Below are positions 58,129 to 64,000 of a DNA stretch of 64,000 nucleotides, piece by piece. The notes beneath the pieces are model-generated. The model searched no databases, was not told the origin of the DNA, and saw nothing but the letters and a program-made list of their open reading frames with translations. A program made the translations under genes and the position numbers. This stretch comes from Eubacterium sp. Its GTDB lineage: Bacteria; Bacillota; Clostridia; Lachnospirales; Lachnospiraceae. The stretch is from the NCBI GenBank assembly GCA_017619835.1, contig JAFZRN010000007.1, positions 124,001-188,000 of the forward strand, written 5' to 3'. Within the stretch, counting starts at the first letter, position 1; each line of letters starts with the position of its first letter.

Positions 58129-59163
58129 CTACTCTTCAGCATCTCCCGTAGCCGAATCATTTTCATCCTTATCGGAGAAATAGAGTGCTCTTACCTTATC
58201 TTCGATCTCCTTCATGACATCGGGATTCTCTTTAAGATAAGCCTTTGCATTCTCACGACCCTGTCCGATCTTCTCTCCGAGATAGGCATACCAGGCACCT
58301 GATTTTACAACCACATCATTCTTTGCTGCGAGATCAAGGATATCGCCTTCCTTGGATATACCCTGACCGAACATGATGTCGAACTCAGCCTCTCTGAAGG
58401 GCGGTGACACCTTGTTCTTAACTATCTTTACCTTTGTCCTGTTACCTACGCCTTCACCGCCGGCCTTGATGGTCTCGATACGTCTTACTTCCATTCTTAC
58501 GGATGAATAGAATTTAAGGGCACGTCCGCCGGTCGTGGTCTCGGGATTACCGAACATGACACCAACCTTCTCACGAAGCTGGTTTATGAAGATAACAACA
58601 CAATTAGTCTTGCTGATTACAGCCGTAAGCTTTCTTAATGCCTGAGACATGAGTCTTGCATGAAGACCTACGTGGCTGTCTCCCATCTCACCGTCGATCT
58701 CAGCCTTGGGAACAAGTGCTGCAACGGAGTCGATGATGAGAACATCTATAGCACCGGAACGGACCATGGTCTCTGTGATCTCGAGAGCCTGCTCTCCGCT
58801 GTCCGGCTGTGATATATAGAGATTATCTATATCAACACCTATATTCTTTGCATATACGGGATCCAGTGCATGCTCTGCGTCGATGAAGCCTGCGATTCCG
58901 CCGGCTTTTTGAACCTCTGCAACCACATGAAGTGCAACGGTTGTCTTACCACTGGATTCGGGTCCGTAGATCTCGATGATACGTCCTCTCGGCATACCTC
59001 CGATACCAAGGGCAATATCCAGACTGAGCGAACCTGTGGGTACTGCTTCTATATTCATGTTCTTGGCGCTGTCACCCAGCTTCATGACCGAACCTTTTCC
59101 GAACTGTTTCTCGATCTGAGCGAGTGCAGCATCAAGCGCTTTTAATCTTTCCTCGTTTGCCAT
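58129..59163 (-). CDS. recA: Recombinase RecA
   Basis: Strand-exchange protein and SOS coprotease. Walker A GPESSGKT at residues 67-74, Walker B-type [15 protein letters not shown], the L2-region [20 protein letters not shown], and an acidic C-terminus ([12 protein letters not shown]). Length 344 is normal. The start is the ATG at 59163 (MANEERLK) with AAAGGAG upstream; the frame before it is not coding. I did not find a clear LexA-type box (GAAC-N4-GTTC) in the 177-bp gap upstream. Confidence 0.99.
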   Translation of the reverse strand: MANEERLKALDAALAQIEKQFGKGSVMKLGDSAKNMNIEAVPTGSLSLDIALGIGGMPRGRIIEIYGPESSGKTTVALHVVAEVQKAGGIAGFIDAEHALDPVYAKNIGVDIDNLYISQPDSGEQALEITETMVRSGAIDVLIIDSVAALVPKAEIDGEMGDSHVGLHARLMSQALRKLTAVISKTNCVVIFINQLREKVGVMFGNPETTTGGRALKFYSSVRMEVRRIETIKAGGEGVGNRTKVKIVKNKVSPPFREAEFDIMFGQGISKEGDILDLAAKNDVVVKSGAWYAYLGEKIGQGRENAKAYLKENPDVMKEIEDKVRALYFSDKDENDSATGDAEE

Positions 59164-59272
59164 TTTTACTCCTTTCGACTGCCGCAGAATGCCCCTCACA
59201 CCGCGGCTGAAAAATATAAATTTCTTTGATGTAAAATTTTTAAAAAATTTAGTTCAGACGAATGAAAACAGT

Positions 59273-59299
59273 ATAGCATATTTTATGAAAAAATGCTAT
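59273..59299. promoter_or_regulatory. Inverted repeat between divergent recA and tmcAL
   Basis: ATAGCAT (59273-59279) and ATGCTAT (59293-59299), 13 bp apart. On each strand the repeat is followed by a -10-like hexamer (TATACT at 59271-59276 on minus, TATTAT at 59298-59303 on plus) with weak -35 regions, so divergent overlapping promoters with a shared operator are possible. Confidence 0.4.
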
Positions 59300-59340
59300 T
59301 ATAAAAGTGGCGTGCAGTTAGGTTTGAAAGGACTATGCCT

Positions 59341-60567
59341 ATGTCTAATATTGCAATCATTGCGGAGTACAATCCATTTCATAACGGACACAAATATCTG
59401 GTAGATTACGCAAAGGAAGTTCTGTGTGCTGACACCGTTACGGCTCTTATGAGCGGTAACTTCATGCAGCGCGGTACTCCTGCCCTAGCCGACAAATATA
59501 CCCGTGCCGAAGCAGCCCTCCGGGGCGGCGTCAGCATAGTATTTGAACTGCCTGTTTTATATGCAACGGGAAGTGCCAGGGACTTTGCGGCAGGTGCCGT
59601 TAGTATACTCGATAAACTGAATTCGGTGGACGGCCTCATCTTCGGTGTCGAGGATGAAAGGATGGATATCTTTGACAAGGTATCCGAGATCCTTGCGTAT
59701 GAGCCTTCGGAATATAAGATACTTCTGAATAATTATCTTGAGAAGGGCTACAGCTATCCTCTCGCCAGCGAGAAGGCCATAGTAAAGATGCTGGGAAATG
59801 AGGTCGACGGAATCATTTCCAAGCCCAATAATATCCTGGCGATATCATATATCACCGCGCTTAAGAAAAATAACTCCAAGATAATGCCGGTCATGCTGAA
59901 ACGTATGGATGAGGGTTATCATTCAAGCTCGCTTTCGGGGAATTATTCCAGCGCTACTGCTATCAGGAAAGCTTTGAGCGATTCAGAGGATGTACGGAAC
60001 TTTATCCCCAAGGCATGTATGGAGGTTTATGCGGATTATCTTAAGAAACCGCTTCCGGATGCCGACTGGCTGACACCATTTATCATGTCACGTATCATCT
60101 ATGACAGGAACCTCGGTTCGGAGATCTCGTTCCTGCATACCACGCTGGATATGACACCGGAGCTTCTCAATCGACTGAGAAAGCTTCCTCTTCCGGTCAA
60201 ATATGTGGAGATAACGGATTATCTTAAGACGAAGAACCTTACGATGACCAGAGTGAGCCGCGTGCTCCTGCATATGGTTCTGGGAATTACGGATGCCGAC
60301 AGGACAAGGGCATATGAAGAAGGCTTCAGTGAATATGTCAATCTTCTCGCTCTTGATAAGAAGTATTCCACGCAGCTTAAGGCCATCACAGATGCTTCGG
60401 ACCTTACCGTTATCAATAAGAAGTCGGAATTCAAACCCGAGACCGATCTCGGAAAGAGGATGTGGCAGATAGACAGACTCGCAAGCGACCTCTATAATCA
60501 GATCATCTATGATAATACGGATGTGAGACTGAGGAGTGAGAAGTCGAGCCAGGTGAGAACAATCTAA
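59341..60567 (+). CDS. tmcAL: tRNA(Met) cytidine acetate ligase TmcAL
   Basis: Acetylates C34 of elongator tRNA-Met using acetate and ATP (the YlbM family of Firmicutes). The N-terminal nucleotidyltransferase fold has AIIAEYNPFHNGHKYLV with the HxGH motif, then ALMSGNFMQRGTPALADKYT and RAEAALRGGVSIVFELPVLYA. A central SSLSGNYSSATAIRKAL segment is typical. Length 408 matches the family. The start is the ATG at 59341, 8 bp after AAAGGAC; an ATG two codons earlier is too close to it. It is divergent from recA and convergent with the coiled-coil gene, one of only two plus-strand genes. Confidence 0.95.
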   Translation: MSNIAIIAEYNPFHNGHKYLVDYAKEVLCADTVTALMSGNFMQRGTPALADKYTRAEAALRGGVSIVFELPVLYATGSARDFAAGAVSILDKLNSVDGLIFGVEDERMDIFDKVSEILAYEPSEYKILLNNYLEKGYSYPLASEKAIVKMLGNEVDGIISKPNNILAISYITALKKNNSKIMPVMLKRMDEGYHSSSLSGNYSSATAIRKALSDSEDVRNFIPKACMEVYADYLKKPLPDADWLTPFIMSRIIYDRNLGSEISFLHTTLDMTPELLNRLRKLPLPVKYVEITDYLKTKNLTMTRVSRVLLHMVLGITDADRTRAYEEGFSEYVNLLALDKKYSTQLKAITDASDLTVINKKSEFKPETDLGKRMWQIDRLASDLYNQIIYDNTDVRLRSEKSSQVRTI

Positions 60568-60576
60568 TATGTTAAG

Positions 60577-60611
60577 AAAAGCCTTCCCGGCTGACGCCGG
60601 AAAGGCTTTTT
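60577..60611. terminator. Bidirectional terminator between tmcAL and the coiled-coil gene
   Basis: AAAAGCCTTCCCGGC - TGAC - GCCGGAAAGGCTTTTT: a 14-bp stem with one mismatch, T-rich on both strands, between the two convergent genes. Confidence 0.9.
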
Positions 60612-60631
60612 AAATCCTGATAAAATCCTAT

Positions 60632-61366
60632 TTAGTCATCGAGGAAATCGTCATCATCGTCGAAATCATCGTCATCATCGAAGTCGTCATCGTCTTCGTA
60701 CTCATCTTCTGCTTCCTCTTCAGCTTCTTCTTCAGCTTCCGGCTCGTCATATTCATCGCCGTAATCCTTATAAGAATCTGCACGTCCGCTTACAACGCTC
60801 TGAGGATCGGAATTGATAAGTGCAAGACTTGCCTCAACTTCATTAAGGTTTGTATCCATTGTATAAACACCGTTCTCGAGGCTGTCGATAAGATTTCTGA
60901 AGTTATCATTTTCAGCATCAAGTGTAGCCTTAAGGAAATCTCTGATATCCTTAACTTTCTCTTTAGTATAGAGCATAGCACCAAGACGAACCTCTGTTGC
61001 CTCGGCATTTGCATCTGCAACGATACCTGCTGCTTCTTCTCTTGCAGATTCAAGGATCTCGTTAGCTCTCGCATTTGCAAGCTCTGTGATATGATGAGCA
61101 TCCACAAGTCTGTTAGCTTCATTAACAGATTCGGATATAATGGCATCGGAACGTGTTCTTGCTGAAGCAAGGATAGCTTCCTTGTTTCTCATTATCTTCT
61201 TGCATCTCTCGATCTCACTAGGCAGCTTAAGCTTAAGCTCATTAAGCATACGATCAAGTTCATCCTTGGGAACGATGATCTTATTAGATGAAAGAGGCTG
61301 GTACTTGCAATTCTCTACAAAAACCTCGATCTCATCGATCATTTCTTCAACGCCCTTTTTACCCAT
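60632..61366 (-). CDS. Coiled-coil protein with acidic C-terminal tail (DivIVA/V-ATPase subunit H-like)
   Basis: 244-residue protein without enzymatic motifs. Residues 10-60 contain IVPKDELDRMLNELKLKLPS, then a long helical, probably coiled-coil region (about 50-185) rich in Ala, Glu and Arg (ILESAREEAAGIVADANAEA). The last 45 residues are almost only Asp and Glu, with a repeating DDDDDF unit. Similar clostridial proteins are often named vacuolar-type H+-ATPase subunit H or DivIVA-like purely from the coiled coil; no ATPase genes are nearby. It lies 13 bp upstream of... no, downstream in coordinate terms it follows coaD, so it is the last gene of recG - rsmD - coaD. GGAGG precedes the ATG. 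A cell-envelope or division scaffold role is a guess. Confidence 0.8.
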   Translation of the reverse strand: MGKKGVEEMIDEIEVFVENCKYQPLSSNKIIVPKDELDRMLNELKLKLPSEIERCKKIMRNKEAILASARTRSDAIISESVNEANRLVDAHHITELANARANEILESAREEAAGIVADANAEATEVRLGAMLYTKEKVKDIRDFLKATLDAENDNFRNLIDSLENGVYTMDTNLNEVEASLALINSDPQSVVSGRADSYKDYGDEYDEPEAEEEAEEEAEDEYEDDDDFDDDDDFDDDDDFLDD

Positions 61367-61379
61367 TTTAATAATCCTC

Positions 61380-61868
61380 CTACTGATTAATCTCTACCTT
61401 CGCTTCTATCAACGGAAGTATCTCTTCCGGAACAAATCCCTTAACTGACTTTCCGTAGCTTGCAAATTCTCTTACCATGCTTGAGCTGATAAAGGAAAAC
61501 CTCGGGTCTGTCGCGAGAAATATTGTTTCTATATCCGGAGATACCATATGATTGCCCTGAGCCATCTGAAGCTCGCTGTCAAAATCGGTTATCTCCCTTA
61601 AGCCTCTGACGATTATGCTGATGTTATTCTCCTTAGCAAAATCGACCAGAAGACCGTCATACTGCATTACTTCGACGTTGCCGAATTTCTTCACAACATC
61701 ATTTAACATATTAACACGTTCACTACGAGAAAACAACGGAGTTTTTTTCGTTGAATTGTTGAGGATACATACCACAACCCTGTCGAAAATCTTAGATGAA
61801 CGGCTGATGATATCCATATGACCTAGGGTCACAGGATCAAAGCTCCCGGGATAAATTGCTGTACTCAC
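61380..61868 (-). CDS. coaD: Phosphopantetheine adenylyltransferase
   Basis: Fourth step of coenzyme A synthesis: ATP plus 4'-phosphopantetheine gives dephospho-CoA. The N-terminus AIYPGSFDPVTLGHMDII carries the TxGH motif (TLGH), and SRSERVNML, IVRGLREITDFDSELQMA and FISSSMVREFASYG are standard signatures. Length 162 is typical. The start codon is GTG at 61866-61868 with AGGAG upstream. It is between rsmD and the coiled-coil gene. Confidence 0.98.
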   Translation of the reverse strand: MSTAIYPGSFDPVTLGHMDIISRSSKIFDRVVVCILNNSTKKTPLFSRSERVNMLNDVVKKFGNVEVMQYDGLLVDFAKENNISIIVRGLREITDFDSELQMAQGNHMVSPDIETIFLATDPRFSFISSSMVREFASYGKSVKGFVPEEILPLIEAKVEINQ

Positions 61869-61892
61869 TTAATGTCTCCTGTAAATGTCTTC

Positions 61893-62444
61893 TTACGCTT
61901 TACGCCTTAGAAAGACATGCTTGTTTGTTTTATAATTCTTGAGCTTATATATAACGAAGTTCATATCATCCAGATAGCTCATATCCTCGTCAAGCTTTGC
62001 CTCGACTACGACGATTGCTTCGTCATTAATAAACTCCTTTGAGTCAAGTATCTCGAGTGCTTCTCTTTCAAGTCCTTTTCCGTAAGGCGGATCGATATAG
62101 ATGATATCCGCATCGATCTTCGTAAGCCTTCTCAGATAGCTTATCACATCGGACTTGATTATCTCGGCCTCATTTTCAAACTTAGTAAAATGAATGTTCG
62201 CCTTTATGACTGCCAGTGCATCCCTGCTGTTTTCAACAAGTACTGCGTGGCTTGCTCCTCTTGAAAGAGCCTCTATCGCAATGGAACCGCTCCCGGAAAA
62301 AAGATCCATGAACCTGGATCCCGGAACATCCATCTGAAGACAGTTGAAAAGTGTCTCCTTATACTTATCAGCCGTAGGTCTTGTAGCGTCCCCTTCAAGC
62401 GTCTTTAGGGGGAGGCTTCTTCTTGAACCCGCTATTACTCTCAT
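61893..62444 (-). CDS. rsmD: 16S rRNA (guanine(966)-N(2))-methyltransferase RsmD
   Basis: SAM-dependent methyltransferase of the small-subunit rRNA. It has MRVIAGSRRSLPLKTLEG, RPTADKYKETLFNCLQ, the SAM-binding FMDLFSGSGSIAIEALSRGA and the catalytic IYIDPPYGKG (DPPY motif). Length 183 is normal. rsmD followed by coaD is one of the most conserved bacterial gene pairs. recG lies upstream, 48 bp away. Confidence 0.97.
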   Translation of the reverse strand: MRVIAGSRRSLPLKTLEGDATRPTADKYKETLFNCLQMDVPGSRFMDLFSGSGSIAIEALSRGASHAVLVENSRDALAVIKANIHFTKFENEAEIIKSDVISYLRRLTKIDADIIYIDPPYGKGLEREALEILDSKEFINDEAIVVVEAKLDEDMSYLDDMNFVIYKLKNYKTNKHVFLRRKA

Positions 62445-62492
62445 ATTTAACCAACCTTTACTATAACATAAAATATCTTATGTTTTCAACAA

Positions 62493-64000
62493 TTATTTAG
62501 CCAGCACGTCTCCGTACTCAATGGACACATCCTGTGCCAGTCTCAGCATATCGGCGTGCTTATAGATATCCGCGATCCTAAAGTCCATATCGCCGCTCTG
62601 CCTTATACCGAAGAAGTCTCCGGGGCCCCTCAGCCTTAAATCTTCCGAAGCTATAAAGAAGCCGTCATTGGAGTCTTCAAGGACCTTGAGACGTTCAATG
62701 GATTCATTGGATTTCTTTACATTTATGAAAATGGCATAGCTCTGGTAGCTGCCTCTGCCCACGCGGCCTCTTAACTGATGAAGCTGTGCAAGGCCGAAGC
62801 GTTCCGCATTCTCTATCATCATGACCGTGGCATTCGGATTATTGATACCGACCTCTATAACCGTGGTTGAAACCAGGATATCCGTTTCGCCGGATGTGAA
62901 CTTATGAAGGATCTCACTCTTCTCACTTTCCTTCATACGGCCGTGAAGATAATCTATCCTGACCTTTTCACCCAGTACCGCGCTTAAGTCCTCGGCGTAG
63001 CTCATGACATTTTCAAGCTCACTGCCTTCGCCCTCTTCCACCATTGGGCATATGACATAGGCCTGACGGCCCTCTGATATCTGCTGCTTTATAAATTTAT
63101 AAGCCGACGGACGGTAATCCGTGCCGACTACGCAGTTCTTGATTCGTTTTCTCTCTGCGGGAAGCTCCTTTATAACGGAGATATCCATATCCGCGTAGAT
63201 GATAATGGCAAGAGTTCTCGGGATCGGTGTCGCACTCATTACAAGTACATGGGGCATATCGCCCTTTTCCTCGAGGCGGTCTCTCTGCTTAACTCCGAAA
63301 CGGTGCTGCTCATCGGTTATGACAAGCCCGAGATTCTTGAATTCGGTCTTATCCTGGATGATCGCATGAGTTCCTATAACTATACTGCATTCACCACTCT
63401 TAAGCTCCTCATATACGGTCCTCTTCTCCTTAACCGACATGGAACCGGTGAGAAGCCTTACCTTAAGCTTATATGGCTTCATAAGCTTTGAAATATCTTC
63501 AAAATGCTGCATTGCAAGCACTTCTGTCGGAACCATCAGCGCTCCCTGATAGCCTGAGATTGAATTCATTAAAAGCGCTTCAGCGGCAACAATGGTCTTT
63601 CCCGAACCTACATCACCCTGGATAAGCCTGTTCATGACAAAATCGGACTGCATATCCTTGGTGATATCCGCTATAGCATCCTTCTGTCCCTGAGTCAAAG
63701 TAAATGGAAGGCCTGCCTCAAATGCTTCTCTTTTCAGAACGCTCTCGCCGGTTATGGGATGCCGGTTGGGAAGGCTTACCGAATCCTCTCTCAGCTTTCT
63801 TATCTTTATAAGGAACTGAAGGAATTCATCAAAAGCAATCCTCTTCAGTGCCCTTTTGAGAGCCGGCTCATTTTCGGGAAAATGAATCTCTTTTATAGCT
63901 TCACTGAAGCTCATCAGATCTTTTTCACTTAAGACCTTCTCGGGAAGGTAATCCGGAAGCGCTTCTATCACGGGAAGCACACCGCGTATCGCTCTTGTTA
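62493..64000 (-). CDS. recG: ATP-dependent DNA helicase RecG (C-terminal three quarters; runs off the window)
   Basis: Branch-migrating helicase that remodels stalled replication forks. The frame is open to the window edge, so the N-terminal wedge domain is largely missing; about 502 of an expected roughly 680 codons are visible. Helicase motifs: Walker A QGDVGSGKT, DEQH box ITDEQHRFGVKQR, MSATPIPRTLA, and motif VI QLHQLRGRVGRG. The C-terminal TRG-type segment is ASEDLRLRGPGDFFGIRQSG. An in-frame GTG near the window edge is internal, since the reading frame continues through RAIRG before it, as expected for RecG. Confidence 0.97.
   Translation of the reverse strand, partial: TRAIRGVLPVIEALPDYLPEKVLSEKDLMSFSEAIKEIHFPENEPALKRALKRIAFDEFLQFLIKIRKLREDSVSLPNRHPITGESVLKREAFEAGLPFTLTQGQKDAIADITKDMQSDFVMNRLIQGDVGSGKTIVAAEALLMNSISGYQGALMVPTEVLAMQHFEDISKLMKPYKLKVRLLTGSMSVKEKRTVYEELKSGECSIVIGTHAIIQDKTEFKNLGLVITDEQHRFGVKQRDRLEEKGDMPHVLVMSATPIPRTLAIIIYADMDISVIKELPAERKRIKNCVVGTDYRPSAYKFIKQQISEGRQAYVICPMVEEGEGSELENVMSYAEDLSAVLGEKVRIDYLHGRMKESEKSEILHKFTSGETDILVSTTVIEVGINNPNATVMMIENAERFGLAQLHQLRGRVGRGSYQSYAIFINVKKSNESIERLKVLEDSNDGFFIASEDLRLRGPGDFFGIRQSGDMDFRIADIYKHADMLRLAQDVSIEYGDVLAK

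Noticed and set aside
1-64000. tRNA, rRNA, transposase, integrase (other than XerD) or prophage genes
   Set aside because: None seen by eye; a tRNA scan could not be run, so a missed tRNA is not excluded.

Overview
The window looks like chromosome of a low-GC anaerobic Firmicute of the Clostridia, most probably a gut or rumen Lachnospiraceae member. This is inferred from gene content: an IspH-S1 fusion, a TlpA/CD1871A-type/4Fe-4S redox cassette, a biotin-dependent Na+-pump decarboxylase cluster, RNase Y beside recX-recA, cellobiose phosphorylase, formate-THF ligase, and many large secreted proteins with BspA-type leucine-rich repeats, bacterial Ig-like domains and Lys-rich C-termini. Almost every gene is on the minus strand; only two (5919-6665 and tmcAL at 59341) are on the plus strand. 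I see no rRNA, tRNA, CRISPR array, transposase or prophage.

Layout, in coordinate order (minus-strand transcription runs right to left). 1-5760: a translation and export operon, rplS - signal peptidase paralogue - rbgA - signal peptidase - rnhB - yraN - der - plsY, with a promoter and L19-type leader. 5830-6730: an isolated AT-rich plus-strand membrane protein. 6740-9711: cmk and the ispH-S1 fusion. 9727-14079: two secreted proteins, a beta-helix protein and an HEYTH metallopeptidase. 14180-17354: an HI0933-type flavoprotein and the redox cassette. 17416-20038: a secreted LRR protein and an acidic lipoprotein. 20155-25661: a Na+-pump decarboxylase operon with two different carboxyltransferases. 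25675-38033: ftsK - fhs - folD - rimO - pgsA and a 1613-residue LRR/Ig-like/propeller-like protein. 38117-44253: cellobiose phosphorylase, pnp with a structured leader, and an aroE-aroK fusion. 44321-52869: rpsO between two paralogous secreted proteins, then a 1807-residue secreted protein with an aerolysin-like segment. 52974-64000: aroC, xerD, a Nudix hydrolase, rny, recX, recA, tmcAL, a coiled-coil protein, coaD, rsmD and partial recG.

Housekeeping functions cover ribosome assembly (RbgA, Der, L19, S15, S1), RNA turnover (PNPase, RNase Y), one-carbon metabolism (Fhs, FolD), shikimate-pathway steps (AroE-AroK, AroC) and recombination (RecA, RecX, RecG, XerD, FtsK). Between them sit secreted proteins that share C-terminal architecture. 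The less ordinary features are: (i) a signal peptidase I paralogue whose nucleophile serine is leucine; (ii) a large aerolysin-like secreted protein whose promoter carries three ACTACCC repeats at 21-22 bp spacing, one block shared with the promoter of another secreted protein; (iii) a three-way-junction RNA at the 5' end of the pnp transcript; (iv) a family of intergenic palindromes placed just after stop codons; (v) an unannotated 46-residue CXXC gene; and (vi) rpsO inside a duplicated secreted-protein locus.
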